NCBI GenBank assembly: GCA_030765045.1
Contig: CM060963.1
Location: 113,328,735-113,392,734, forward strand
Direction of reading: 5' to 3'
From: Tenodera sinensis
Lineage: Eukaryota; Arthropoda; Insecta; Mantodea; Mantidae
DNA: 64,000 nucleotides
Shown piece after piece: positions 35,300-52,005 of the stretch. Under the pieces are notes generated by a model. It was not told the origin of the DNA. It was given only the letters and a program-made list of their open reading frames with translations, and did not search any database. Numbering within the stretch: position 1 is the stretch's first letter; each line of letters begins with the position of its first letter. A program made the position numbers and the translations under genes.

Positions 35300-36232
35300 A
35301 AAAAAAATTGTAATGTGTTGCACTCACATGACTTTCTGTACTCTTGTACTAACCATTCTTACAAACTCTTTCTTCTATCTTCTTCGTAGAAGAAGAAATA
35401 ATCGTATTGCTCGTTTTCTTGCACGTGGAACGGGAATATGGGAATACAATAGGCTTTGAGCGATAATCAAATCTTTTAAAGCTTTGAATCCCGTTCTCTT
35501 TGCGCGTTTAACATATAAAATAATGAATAGCGATGTTCCATTTGACAGAAGTATAAGTTCTCCAAAACTTACACAAATAACAAGAAATATCTCCGAGATG
35601 GTTCACTCTACAAAAACAATTTATCTAGAGATACCTACGTTTTGTGTTTTAGCAAGGTCTACATATTTTGTATAGGTAGTAAGATTTGGTCTATCTCTTA
35701 CGGTTTACAGCTATGCAAAAGTTATCCGGAGTGAATAGGACTTCATGGGCTATAGCCAGAAAATCGAAGATCTACATTTCATTTGTCATAAAAATATCTC
35801 AAACATATGGCATTTTAATCAAAATCGTTTGATCCATTTTCAAGAAAATAAAAATTTTCGAAAAATTTTTCATGTAAAGGGTAGTTTAGCGTGGAGGAAT
35901 TTTCTTCAAAATCTTCGTGTTTCATCTTTGAAAGAAAAACTTAAAGACCAACTTTGGTTTTTAACCGACTTTTCGGTTTTGAGTTATGCTGTCCATAGTC
36001 TGACACACACCCACCCACACCCACACACCCCCCACACCCCCCACACCCACACCCACACCCACACCCACACCCACCCACCCACCCACCCACCCACACACAC
36101 ACACAGGGATCTTTTTCTAAAAATGCTTTTTCTTGATTCAGGGGGCCATAAACATATATTTGCGGTAAAATCTCGACATAGAATTTGTGGGTGGAATACA
36201 ATACTTCCTCTACTTTACAAAATGTAGAGAAA
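35300..36232 (+). repeat. Dispersed repeat family R, copy C (full length)
   Basis: Runs from the family 5' end (TGTTGCACTCACATGACTTT) to the 3' hairpin end (CCTCTACTTTACAAAATGTAGAG). Intermediate blocks: AACAAGAAATATCTCCGAGA, GTCTATCTCTTACGGTTTAC, ACATTTCATTTGTCATAAAA, TTTTAACCGACTTTTCGG, TTTTGAGTTATGCTGTCCAT, then a CACACC-rich microsatellite, then TTTTTCTAAAAATGC and TAAAATCTCGACATAGAA. About 930 bp. No conserved open frame is shared among copies. Confidence 0.8.
36003..36107 (+). repeat. CACACC/CACCC-rich microsatellite in family-R copy
   Basis: Imperfect CA and CACC repeats directly after the family block GTTATGCTGTCCATAGTCTG. Confidence 0.9.
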
Positions 36233-36404
36233 TTAAAAATTAACATCTGTTGGAAAAGATAGATTTTGATTATACCCAATAGCATTGACATAAATTAATA
36301 TACTAGGAATGTGATTAGATATTGTAATGGCATTTGGTATACACATTTCTTTAGTTACTAGTAATGCCTGTGCAAAAAATTAAGTCTCAAGTCTCTAACT
36401 TCAG

Positions 36405-36925
36405 TACATCAGAAAATCACGTTTTCCACTTCGGTATACTCTCAATCAAAATCGTTAGAGCCATTTTTGATAAAGCCAAACATTTTTAGTTTGGGGTGAG
36501 GTATTTTCTTTGAAACCTTCGTGTTGCATCCTTGGAAGATGCTGAACTTAAATACCAATTTTATTTTTAATGAATTATCGTTTTGGAGTTATGCTGTTCA
36601 CAGACAGACGCACCAATGCATACACCGACTTTTTTTCTAAACATACTTTTTTATTCTAAAACTAAACTAAACCCCTAGCTCAAAAACCCTGGAAGGGACA
36701 AGGCTTGCCGCCCAGTCGCTGCGTCCCCCACCTCCGTCCACTACAGGTTTCATTGGTGGGGTGCAGTACTGGAGGGCGGGACGTGGTCAGTGCCCCGAGC
36801 CCTCCCGGCTAGTACTTTTTTTTATTCGGGAGCATCAAAAATTTTGTTTCCAGTGACATCTCGGCATAGATTTTTGGGTGCAATGATTCAATAGCTTCTC
36901 TGCTTTCTATGTGCATGGTAGAAAA
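36405..36925 (+). repeat. Dispersed repeat family R, copy D, split by a nested insertion
   Basis: The left part contains CTCAATCAAAATCGTTAGAG, GGAAGATGCTGAACTTAAAT and TTTTGGAGTTATGCTGTTCA. The right part resumes after the insertion with GTGACATCTCGGCATAGA, GGTGCAATGATTCAATAG and the hairpin end CTTCTCTGCTTTCTATG...GTAGAAAAACT. The 5' portion of the family is missing. Confidence 0.72.
36644..36827. mobile_element. Short SINE-like insertion nested in family-R copy D
   Basis: A 156-bp GC-rich block at 36,657-36,812 is bracketed by near-identical direct repeats: TACTTTTTTATTC at 36,644-36,656 and TACTTTTTTTTATTC at 36,813-36,827, differing only in T-run length. Removing the block and one repeat restores the family-R sequence across the junction. 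Read on the minus strand it ends TTTAGTTTAGTTTTA, a plausible retroposon tail. It carries no clear tRNA-type promoter boxes, so the class is uncertain. Confidence 0.75.
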
Positions 36926-38095
36926 ACTAAAGAATGTTCAAAAACTTTTCATTGTATTTATTGGTAAAATCTATAGATCCGGTCTAAATAATGATATTTA
37001 TACGTCTTCTGTATAAGTTTGTACTAAATATATAGGATTAATCCCCCCCAAAAGCTACATATTGTAGGGCATTTTAAATATGCCAATTTCACAAAATGAC
37101 ACATACGTTTTCAATAATCTGAAAAACAAAAAGGTAACATTTGTTCTACTGACCATGTTTGTGCAACACAAAAATATAGTCATCTTCTTCAAATTACATT
37201 TCTTGAAATTCTTCTTCGAAAATTAACAGACATTTATGGCAAAGAATTATCAACAGAAAGTATGAATACTGGATTTTCGGCTTATCATGTCGAGGTACTG
37301 TTACGAGAGGGAACCCTTCCCCCCGTCACATTACATTTTTAAATTTGAATGCTGTTGTTAATGACTATAAGCGGCGAATTTAGATCCTATCTTTCTCCTT
37401 TTAAAATTCTCCATTTAAATTGTATTTAAACGTAGTTATTTAGTACCGACGTTTTATTTTCACCAACATTTAAGTACTTCCAATACCTGATGTATGTAGA
37501 GTGGAGGTAATTTTGGTTCCTTCAAATTATTTGGTATTTATTTGCCTATTAGTGAGACTGGAAATTTTATATCTAATTGCGTTTGAGCTGTCATTTTAGT
37601 GCGCAAAATTAAAACGTTTGCTATTATTTGCAAGTTTAAGGTCAAATAGATTGCATAATCATAAACAGTCGTAAAATATTAGCTATTTTGACAGTTTTCT
37701 CAGGCTTCTTATCAAATTACGTCACTCTACCAGCTGATATTCAGTTTGTGTTCTTGTTTGCGTCTATCCAATGTCACTTTTAAATTTAATGCGAAGTTAC
37801 TAACTTTTTCTTGTCTTTCGTAAGAGCTCCCACAATAATAATTTTATTATTATTCTGGCGGATGCTGGCATTTATGGCCCACAATAAGCCGGAAATGAGC
37901 TATGAAATCCACTAATAACACAGCGCCGCAGTTCGCCTTTCACCATGAAGAATAAACTACCGTAAAACGGAAGTTCCAGTGGAAGAAATTGGCATCTGGG
38001 TAGATTTTCTTCAGAATGGAAGAAAGAAAATCTTACCCGTTAGCCGCATGCTTCGTTTACATAAGATGAGTGACGTGCATAAAACGTGGCCCATA
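36926..38095. other. Non-coding DNA, no gene recognised
   Basis: Unremarkable AT-rich sequence; no open frame with a recognised motif. Confidence 0.5.
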
Positions 38096-38332
38096 ATAGA
38101 ATGTTATAGGTCTAGGTGATTCAGTTGGTTAGGCGCTGGTCTACTGATCAAGGTCGCGGGTTCAAACCGGCCCAGATCGTTGTTTTTAAGCGTGCTTAAA
38201 AGCAACAGCCCCATGTTGGTAGATTTACTGGCATGTAAAAACTCGTGTGGGACGAAATTTCGGCACACCGGCAACGCTATTACGATCCTGGGAAATGACA
38301 GCGTCGTTGAAAAAAAACCTACATAGTATGTT
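38096..38332 (+). mobile_element. tRNA-derived SINE family S1, copy 2
   Basis: Body 38,106-38,322. Same order of blocks as the copy at 3,779-4,014: TGATTCAGTTGGTTAGGCGC, CTGGTCTACTGATC, GGGTTCAAACCGGCCCAGA, ATTTACTGGCATGTAAAA, CGGCACACCGGCAACGCT and GACAGCGTCGTTGAAAAAAA. Flanked by ATAGAATGTT (38,096-38,105) and ATAGTATGTT (38,323-38,332), a 9-of-10 duplication, so older than or mutated relative to copy 1. Confidence 0.87.
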
Positions 38333-38640
38333 GGTGTTGAACAAGTCCTGTCCCACTGTGTCAGGTGACCACCTCTGTACTAGCCACTAGATAAGCAGAC
38401 TATTTGATCGCACCCAACATATGACCGAACTACCGAAGGCTAACATTACAAATTTGTTGTCTGTGTTCTCATCGGCAGAGTACATTTAAGACAATGCTTC
38501 ATTCAATTTTGGCGCAAAAGTAAAATATAAGAAGACAACATTACCAAATTTTAGAACGCAATGTTCCTAAAACAAATTAAATTTGTTTCTATTCGACAGC
38601 TACTTTGTAATCGTTTGCGAGCTGACTGCCGTGTAATTGT

Positions 38641-39265
<625 letters not shown>

Positions 39266-39426
39266 TTTTTTTTTTTTTTTTTTTTAATTTGCACTGATAG
39301 TTAATTATCATTATTTAAAGTTTTTGCGATCATCCAACAATTAATTTGACTAGAGAACATTTTCGGGCTATGCTTTTTTATAGTGTTATATCGCTATTAA
39401 CGCCTAAACAACATGAAGAAGGGAGA
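39266..39426. other. T-run and short non-coding DNA
   Basis: A T22 run at about 39,267-39,288 follows the truncated end of the family-R copy. Nothing else recognised. Confidence 0.5.
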
Positions 39427-39570
39427 ATGACCCCGTAGCTTGCCTGCTGTGCAAGAGGTCCCGGGTTCGATTCCCGACTGGAGGGTGGGAATTGTTCTTT
39501 AACGAGGATTATTTCCCATCCTCCCTAGAGTCTGGAACTATATGTGTGTGCGTGCGTGTGAATTTAATGT
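39427..39570 (+). mobile_element. tRNA-derived SINE family S2, copy 2
   Basis: Blocks in order: ATGACCCCGTAGCTTGCCTG, CAAGAGGTCCCGGGTTCGAT (B-box), CTGGAGGGTGGGAATTG, AACGAGGATTATTTCCC, ATCCTCCCTAGAGTCTGGA and TGTGTGCGTGCGTGTGAATT. These match the copy at 25,683-25,850. Confidence 0.8.
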
Positions 39571-39599
39571 AATACGTTGATCCAAAGTAATATAAACCC

Positions 39600-40855
39600 A
39601 AAGGTCAAAACCATGGTGAACATCATTGTTGTTGAGCAATTGTTCCAGGAGCCGATTAGATCTTCGATGTTAAAGATGGTGTATAAATGGAGCATTAAAG
39701 AAAATTTGGCGATGACGCCAAAGGCAACAACTTATAATTGGTATCGAAAATTTATACGAGATGGGTATAATTGGTACAACAAATTCAAAAGGAAATCGGT
39801 TTTTCCTTAGTGATGAATTTCGTGAAGTATTACTGAAAATATTCCCGCTATTCGAGCAATGCTTGAAGAAGATCGACAGACATCTTATGTATTTATTCGG
39901 GCGACATTGGGCATTGGTATGAATCAAATACAAAGTGGTTTACACCAACAGTTAGAAATGAGAAAACTTCGCTGTCGGGTTTCATTTAACTGATTACCGA
40001 TCAAAAACAACAACACATTGATTGGTACGGAAAAAAACTGGAAAAATCCCAAGATGGCACTTTAGATTTCTTTGGAATATCACTACTGGTGATGAATTTT
40101 GGACTTATTGTTGTCTTGAAAAGAAAAGTCAATCGGCTCAATGGGTCTTTTGAACAAAACCTAAGCTAGAAAAGTCCGACGAATTCGCGGTGCTGGCAAG
40201 AAGATGATTGCTAGTTTTTCTTTTCTTTTCTTTCTTTTTTCTCTCCTGAAACGGGCCACCTTGCTACTATAGTATTACAATATAGGCATGCCGTTAATGC
40301 GATAGGTGCACCCTTGGACAAAGAGTCACGTCTGGAACGCCAAATTCGTCCAAGTCCTACACGGCACAGCGCCTTGATTGATCATATGGGTTGGTAATAT
40401 TAAGAAATGGACTTGTGACGGCTTCTACTGTCGCAACACAATGCCCACGGGTGAACATTGGTAAATAAATATCTGTTTACCGCATTTTTAAAAAAATTTC
40501 GTGAGAAATGCTCAAAAGGAAAAATAAATTTACTTCGTGACAACGCATCGTCGCATACAGTAAAACTAACAACCGAGTATCTGGATGCCTCAAAGGTCGG
40601 CATCATGGACCCTCCACCAAACAGCCTTGACCTTGAGATTTCTTTGTGTCCCAGAATTAAGTATAAAATTTGTGGAAACAGTTTTTCGTCATCAGATGAA
40701 GCAGTGGAACAGTATAAGACCTGGTTTGTGAAGTGCTTCAGGAAGAGTGGCATTGCTGCTTTAAGGACTGCTTTCACTGAATGCAAAAATGTATTGATAT
40801 TAAAGCAGGCCATTTTGAAAAACAATAAAATAATTCAACGTTTTAAAAGCTAATC
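39600..40855 (+). pseudogene. Mariner transposase remnant, frameshifted
   Basis: Motifs appear in the order of a mariner transposase but in changing frames: KATTYNWYRKFIRDGYNW (helix-turn-helix region), TTGDEFWTYCCLEKKSQSAQ with WVF (first catalytic Asp kept, near 40,083-40,150), KKMIASF, a TGHLATIVLQ-like stretch, then a 131-codon frame at 40,458-40,850 with INLLRDNASSHTVKLTTEYL (second catalytic Asp kept), DPPPNSLDLEISLCPRIKYK, SSSDEAVEQYKTWFV and CKNVLILKQAIL. A T/C-rich insertion interrupts it near 40,215-40,245. At least four frame changes make it inactive. Terminal inverted repeats were not identified. Confidence 0.88.
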
Positions 40856-41455
40856 CTTGTTCGATTTTCTAAAATCTTTCAGTGTCGTTGATGAAACATG
40901 TTATAAATGTTAAAGCTGTCGTCCATTTTAAGACGCATGAAAATAATTCTTCACCCTTTTCTCTAGATAGCCGAATTGCGTTGTATTGGTTACGACTTTC
41001 TTCATACACCAATTGTAGTGAAACTCCTTAACAGAGGTGGTATCCGAACCACTCTTTCATGTAACATGGATTGTAACCTGGTTTGCTTTTTGTGTTCCGG
41101 AATTATTTTCCAGGGCAGTCACATATAGAACTGATACCGGCTGGGTGGAGTCAAAGTTTGGTTACCTTTGAAGGTAGGAAAAACGCTATCGTGAGCTAGC
41201 GCAATGGGACACATATTGCGCAAGCCAGTGTACATATGTTAGGTTTGCGTCCCACACATGAAGGCGAATAAACGAGATGTTCATAGGCTTGTATTACATT
41301 GCGTGATGTCGATTTTTCAGAATCAGTTGTGATAAGATAAAAAGGGCGGAAATGCAAGTGGAAGTCGGAAAACAATATTTATCTTTCACGAAGAACGCCG
41401 ATAATAAAGGTCGTACTGAACTGAAATTCTATCTACCGCGTTACCTGTGGCTCCT
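40856..41455. other. Non-coding DNA, no gene recognised
   Basis: No recognised coding sequence or repeat. Confidence 0.5.
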
Positions 41456-41795
41456 ACCGAGGGGGATGGCTCAGGCAGCAACGTCTGTGGTTCGCATTCG
41501 GCAGGTGGTGGGTTCGATTACCTTCCGGACATTGGGTTTTCCAGGGCTTTTACCAGGTCACTCGGCCGATTGCTGGGAAGGATATTTACATTGCACTCCC
41601 CGTTTCACTTCCTTTCATTTCATTCTCTCTATCCAGTCTTTCCAGGTTGCTGGCTGAGGGGAGGCGCTATGGTTAATCGACCACCATCCCAAGGGGACTG
41701 ATTTTAGGCGGAACTGCCTGGTGGCAGGCTCTCTGTGGTGACCCTGGAACTCCGTCGGGCTGAAGAACTGTCTGCACCTGTTAGGGACCCATCGT
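41456..41795 (+). mobile_element. tRNA-derived SINE family S4
   Basis: Head: GGGGGATGGCTCAGGCAGCA (A-box-like), then GGTGGTGGGTTCGATTACC (B-box), then CATTGGGTTTTCCAGGGC, CACTCGGCCGATTGCTGGG, a T/C-rich stretch, GGCTGAGGGGAGGCGC, GGCGGAACTGCCTGGTGG and CCTGGAACTCCGTCGGGC. A longer, more diverged copy is at 12,366-12,960. No target-site duplication was recognised. Confidence 0.75.
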
Positions 41796-42468
41796 AGTTG
41801 TAACTCCGTTTGTGACGAGTTCAGGCCACCTGTAGGGTGCTTTCATATTATCCTTCCTCCCAGGGGCTGAGGCACAATAAGCCATCGACTTATTGTGGCT
41901 TCGCTTTTGCGCTTCAGCCTTTTTGTCCGAGTGTACTGCATTAGTTGCGTTTTCGTGCAACCAGCAACTGCAAGGTATCAATTCGCGCGCGCCGACCTTG
42001 TTTTCTATATTAAGTATATGCTGAAAGCTTTCCGAGCCATTTGAGACATTTGGCTTATATTTATTTCTAGAGAGATACCCCATTTCTAACAGGAGGGAGT
42101 ATCTAGCTTACTAGGTTTGCTGAATGATGACTCCTATTCACTTTCTGCGTACACAAGTCGCGTTTCTCTCAACCTGAATTTACAGAAACCCCGATATCGT
42201 GTCAAAGTTTAGACAGGGTTATCGTCAACATAAATGAGGTAAGTAATATATGCAAAAATACCTAATATAAATATAAGTTACTGTGCAAATAGAAAAATTC
42301 AAAATGGTATCCGTATTCAAAAACAACCACGGAGTGTACACTATAGCCACGAGGGAAGAATCGAAGATGTTGACTGCAAAAGAAAACAGCTTCCGAGAGA
42401 TATTTCCGTAGTTAGTACTATACTTGGCAAACCGATGAGGCGTACTGACCTTGGTTGTCGAGCGCTGC
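41796..42468. other. Non-coding DNA, no gene recognised
   Basis: The patch at 41,800-42,000 is GC-richer than average; no motif or copy elsewhere in the window was recognised. Confidence 0.45.
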
Positions 42469-42472
42469 GATC

Positions 42473-42522
<50 letters not shown>

Positions 42523-42766
42523 AATTAACGTCCTCCAACATTGTGTCATATCGGACGAATGAATGAAATGAAATGGGTGAAATGATGCTCAAATGAGCCC
42601 GAGGTCCATGGAGCTTTAAGTTATCCGACATTCGTCTTCTCAGGGTAGGGAAAACCTCGGAAAAAAACCTTACCCGGATAACTTACCCTAAGCGAGATTC
42701 GAACTCGCTACCTCTTGAACGTGAGGCAGACACGCTAACCATCACGCTACCGAGGTGATCCCTTCT
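42469..42766 (-). mobile_element. tRNA(Val)-like SINE (family S5) with 10-bp target-site duplication and (GA)n tail
   Basis: Direct repeats GATCCCTTCT at 42,469-42,478 and 42,757-42,766 bracket the element at 42,479-42,756. On the minus strand it starts CACCTCGGTAGCGTGATGGT, continues GTCTGCCTCACGTTCAAGAG and GCGAGTTCGAATCTCGC (B-box) in tRNA order with a CAC at the anticodon position, then a body with GGTTTTCCCTACCCTGAG and CATTTCATTTCATTCATTC. It ends in an A run and a long (GA)n tail seen on the plus strand as (CT)n at about 42,477-42,514. The microsatellite is therefore part of the retroposon tail. Confidence 0.87.
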
Positions 42767-43269
42767 TATCTTGTTTACTATAACAGGGAAATACTAGTAA
42801 TTTGACGTACAGTCAGTAATGCAATGCGCCTGCCTATATGAGATGATGTCCTGAAGATATGATTTTATCTCAACAGAGTATACATACACTGTCTCACCGT
42901 GTATGTGTGATAAGCTCGCGTAAACAACTGGGCAGTTTCACATTCTTTTCGATACGCCTCATGGTGTAATTATAAGGGTCAGCAATAGCCTCTCACAATA
43001 GTGCCAGTTGGCTGCTGAGAAATGCGATCGCTGGAAACCTCTTCTTGACGCCCGCGTTAACTCCTCTTCATAAACAAGATACCAGAAGTGACTGCTTTTA
43101 AGCTGAGAAACGATTTTAGACATACGGGGCATTTTACCCACCGCAGTATATTATTTGAATCCTTGACCCATCGCAAATCAATGACAGTCTGACCTGTGCA
43201 CCACTCCGTTCAAAGTACGAGGACCTGCATCGCCCATTCTTGATCAATAATTTGCAATTGATATAGCTT
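42767..43269. other. Non-coding DNA, no gene recognised
   Basis: No recognised feature. Confidence 0.5.
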
Positions 43270-44095
43270 CTTTCTGTACTTTCTCTAATGCGTATAGTAA
43301 GTAGGGGAAGTATTGTATTCGACCCAAAATTTCGATGTCGAGATTTCATCACAAATACATGTTTTGAGGCCCCCTGAAACAAAAAAGCAGTTTTTGAAAA
43401 GGTTTCGTGTCTGTGTGTGCGTGTGTATGTGAACACCGTAACTCAAAAACGAGAAGTCGGTTAAAAACCAACGTTGGTATTTAAGTTTAATGACTTTCAA
43501 GGATGCAACACAAAAATTATGAAGAGAATTCCTCCACCCTAAACTATCCTTTACGTTTTCGAATATTTTGATTTTCTCAAAAATGGTGTTAACGATTTTG
43601 AGGGAAATACTTTATATTTAAGATATTTTATGGAAAATGAAATGTATAGCTATATCCATGTAGTCTTGCATACTGTTGGTGACTTTTTGCATAACTGGTA
43701 AACCGTAAGAGATAGACCAAATCTTACAATACAAAAAAATGCAGATTTCAAAACAAAGAATACGTCCAAATTTTTTTTTTTTTTTTTTGTAGAATGAACC
43801 ATTTCGGAGATATTCCTTGTTATTTGTGTGAGTTTTGTAGTTCTTAAGCTTTTCTCAAATGAAAGCTCATTATTCACTTCTTTATCTGTGCAAAGAGAAC
43901 GGAGCTTCAAAGCTTCAAAAGAGTTGGATATCGCTCAAACATATGTTCCCCTTGCACCTAAGGAAATATGCAGTAAGATAATTTCTGTAAATGTTTCCTC
44001 GACTAACATGAAGAAGATAGAGGAACAAGAGCTTGTAAGAGTAGTTAGTACAAGAGTAGAGAAAATTATGTGAGTGCAAAATATCAGATTTTTGT
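43270..44095 (-). repeat. Dispersed repeat family R, copy F (near full length)
   Basis: Reverse orientation. On the plus strand: the hairpin end TACTTTCTCTAATGCGTATA with TAGTAAGTAGGGGAAGTA, then AAATTTCGATGTCGAGATTT, a short GTGTGTGCGTGTGTATGTG tract, AACTCAAAAACGAGAAGTCG, CCTCCACCCTAAACTATCC, GTAAACCGTAAGAGATAGAC, GGAGATATTCCTTGTTATTT, CTAACATGAAGAAGATAGAG, and the 5' end as GTGAGTGCAAAATATCAGAT. Confidence 0.82.
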
Positions 44096-44372
44096 GAATA
44101 GCTTTGCGTCTCACAGATGCATATGCAAAATTACGTAACAAAAGGATTGGCTATGAATTTCACGAATAATTTGTATGTACCCATCTAATGTGGTACACTG
44201 GTATGGCGTGCTCACACTATCCCCTTTGTTACTATATCCCTAAAAGGAAATGTTTCTGTCATTCACGGTAAATGTTTGCCTATAAATGATTTCAACTTAA
44301 GCAATAGGGACTTAGTTATACCAAACATGCGAGAAAAATGTTATATAGTAAACCGTTGTGATGAGCACGTGC
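44096..44372. other. Non-coding DNA before the satellite
   Basis: No gene recognised. Confidence 0.5.
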
Positions 44373-49178
<4,806 letters not shown>

Positions 49179-49728
49179 TAGAAGGAATAGGATACACACA
49201 GAGGGAATGCGACACTGAAACTAGACTTATTGTACCTATGCCCCCAAGGAGACACTCGAGGAGAAAGGATGAGGTGAGAGGAGACAGTGGGCCGTCAGAT
49301 CCAGACTAACGGCACAGATATTGACAGAGGTCCCTAAGGTTTACCGAATTTGACGAAACCTCGAAGTCTTAGGTCTTCCGGGGCCTGCTAGAAGGATCTC
49401 GTTGCAGGGTGATACGCCCCTATGTGCCGCTCCCTACCAGGATCCCACGGACAATCAGGGACGGAAAGAGTTTCTGTCAAGGTGACGCTTGCGACTCTGA
49501 AAGAACCAACGGTGAATGAAATGATTAATGAAGTGAAACGGAAGGTGAGACGGTTCCTTTAGACCGGAAAGGCAAATAAAATGCTTTTTGTTATTGATTA
49601 GTTAATACATGTAATGAGTGTGATGAGGTATGATTGAGGAAAGTGTGAATGGGTATCTTTATGCACATGTGTTATTGTATATGTAATTGTTAAGGTAATT
49701 ATAACTTTTGAAAATTTGAAATATAGCT
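49179..49728. other. GC-richer orphan segment after satellite
   Basis: Richer in G and C than most of the window; contains CTCGAGGAGAAAGGATGAGG and TCTTCCGGGGCCTGCTAG. No open frame with a known motif. It may be part of an unrecognised retroelement. Confidence 0.4.
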
Positions 49729-50019
49729 GTTCCAGTTACAACACTGTCCGGAACCCCCTCCCCCCTCCTCTCCCCTCCTTGACGAAAGTTAAAGATTCGG
49801 AGGTGGGGAGGAATAAGTCAATAAGAATCTAGGATTTCAAAAACTAAATGTCGGGGCGCGTAGAATAGTCCGTTAAGCATGGAAGTGAATTGACGGGCAC
49901 GCGGGCTTTGAAAAACAACAATGGTCTCTCGTAACTGTCGTAAGTGCACGGAGGTATAGTTCCTCCTGGTCGCATTGGTCCGGACTATTAGGAAATAAGA
50001 GCAGTGTTGTAACTAGAAC
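49729..50019. repeat. Inverted repeat pair, 18 bp arms, possible MITE or element ends
   Basis: GTTCCAGTTACAACACTG at 49,729-49,746 is the reverse complement, with one mismatch, of CAGTGTTGTAACTAGAAC at 50,002-50,019. The arms enclose 255 bp. They could be the ends of a 291-bp non-autonomous element, or the facing ends of two hAT-like elements (CAGTG at the inner side). No duplication at the edges was found. Confidence 0.5.
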
Positions 50020-50998
50020 AAAAACTCGCGACCCAAGATAAACGAAAGGGAATCAACTAAATAAATTTCGGAAAGCTACTTCTGGGAACTCCACAAACTG
50101 TTTTTTTATTCACCACAATCCCATCATCTGAGATCGACGGGCCTTTTACCAAAGGTCAGAGTCCGTGCTCCATCAACGAGAAATGGTGAAGCTAGCCGAG
50201 GACGGACATCAAGCCCAGAACTAAAACGAGAACATCTACCACCCTCAACGAGGTAAGAAAACCAGGTACCCGCCTCAAGAAACATGGAAATCGGGGGATG
50301 TAATTATCTTCCCATTATTCGCCTGGCGACGCGGGGAAACCACGAAGGGAAATACACGAATTTTAAAAATACACACTCTTATCAACTTAAGTATCTCCTA
50401 CACCATCACTCCAACTAAAGCTTCTACTTAATGTTTCTCATTCACCTATGAAACACTTTGTACTGAGTAGCTTGATAAATTCTAAGAATTCCTCTTTTGA
50501 CTTTATAATTTTCAGAACTGAGCTATGCGTAGTTTCCCCACGTACTAACTTCTGAACATAACTGATTTCTAGGCACGACTTCAGCTCATTTTTTGTTGAC
50601 ATGACTTCACTTAAGTCCTAATTGCCTTAGCTAAACTGACTTAAATAATATTTTTCCTTAACACAGAATTCGCTATTGATAGTTTTCTCTTGACGAAATC
50701 TTAACTTACGCTCCTACACTGTGCATTGATTACGGTATTACAAGTACTGCAATTATTTATCCATCTCCTTATTTCTTTATGAACTTCTTAACCTTACCCC
50801 TCAATAAGTCCAATATTTCAAAATTAAATGCGAGGTCATTGTTTGTACTTTTAGATAATATAAGCACTGAAGTGTCACAATACGAGAATGATGCTATTTG
50901 TTTGCTCTTTTAATAAAATCACTGAAGTGAGAACAATGCATGAACGAAGTTATTTTTAGTTCCTCTACCACATATTAGACTGCCTTACGAGTAATTTA

Positions 50999-51000
<2 letters not shown>
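50020..51000. other. Non-coding DNA, no gene recognised
   Basis: The part up to about 50,340 is GC-richer and the rest AT-rich. No recognised coding sequence. Confidence 0.45.

Positions 51001-51047
<47 letters not shown>
51001..51047 (+). repeat. Homopolymer T47
   Basis: 47 consecutive T bases. It could be the poly(A) tail of a minus-strand retroposon to its right, but no such element was recognised. Confidence 0.95.
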
Positions 51048-51050
<3 letters not shown>

Positions 51051-51159
51051 CATAGATATAGGTACATGCTTTCGTTTTTTGCCGATACTATGTATATGTT
51101 GTGGTTATTCTTGCGTATTGTAATTATATTGGTAGTCAACCGTTGGTGATACAAGATTT

Positions 51160-52005
51160 TAGAATGGAAGCAACAACGTTGATGTTAAGAGTCCTTCTGG
51201 GGGTCCGGGCACTAAAGGTGTTGCCGCGGCTCGAAGAATAATTTGAACTCAAAGGTGGTGTCGTCAGTGAGTGAATATCACCAAAAGGTTCTAGCTTTTC
51301 AATAATGGAAATATTAAAGATTCGCAATACCCTGGAAGACCTTAGTTTGTGGAATATTGAGAAAATATGCAGAGTTTTCAAAGAAAACCTCCAAACCATC
51401 ACATGGAGGTTGTCAGAACAAATTAGTGGTTCAAAAGATACCACACATGCCACACGACAGAAGTCGTTCAAAAACTGTAAATTTGTAGCACATGATTCGA
51501 CGCCTGATCAGGCTCAACGTAGAGCGGATATCTGTCGTTCAGTTTATCGCTAATCCTAGAAAATGATAGATTTATCAGCGCAATCGCCATGTGTGATGAA
51601 AAGTGAGATATTAACGCAACACTGTCACATCGAAATATTGGCCGTATCCCCCATCAGCCTGTAAATGTGGTCGTTCACAAAAATCAGTTCGGTCCCTAAA
51701 TGATGTGTCTGTTTCAATTTTCAAAGTGTGATTCACGGGAATTTGTTCCAAATGGACGTGTAGTCGACGTGGAGAGGTAGCACCCGGCTTTAGCTAATAG
51801 AGACCGAATGTCTCTGCAGCAGGATAATGCGAGACCTCATATTGCTCAAAGAATAAAGGACATAATTCAAGAATTTGAAAGAATTGAATTTCTACTACAT
51901 CCAGCATATAGCCCCGATTACCATCTCTTTATATCCATGGCCCATTTATTACTGGAAGAAATTTTGAAAACATTCAAGCAGTTGAAATCGTATCAACGAA
52001 TTCTG
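51160..52005 (+). pseudogene. Mariner transposase remnant
   Basis: The frame at 51,305-51,550 reads KENLQTITWRLSEQISGSKD, FVAHDSTPDQAQRRADICRS and VYR, the DNA-binding to linker region of a mariner transposase (TRRLSEQL, HELTPDQ, RVDICR). The middle region is broken by many stops. From 51,808 a frame reads MSLQQDNARPHIAQRIKDII and ERIEFLLHPAYSPDYHLF, the second catalytic block with its Asp kept (LQQDNARPHTA, LPHPPYSPDL), then LLEEILKTFKQLKSYQRILD. The next bases belong to family-R copy G, so the mariner is truncated there. Confidence 0.88.

Noticed and set aside
35745..36227. Open frame of 160 codons in family-R copy C
   Set aside because: Runs through a microsatellite and is not preserved in other copies of the family.
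42685..42756. tRNA-Val gene on the minus strand
   Set aside because: The tRNA-like head continues into a SINE body and (GA)n tail bracketed by a 10-bp duplication.
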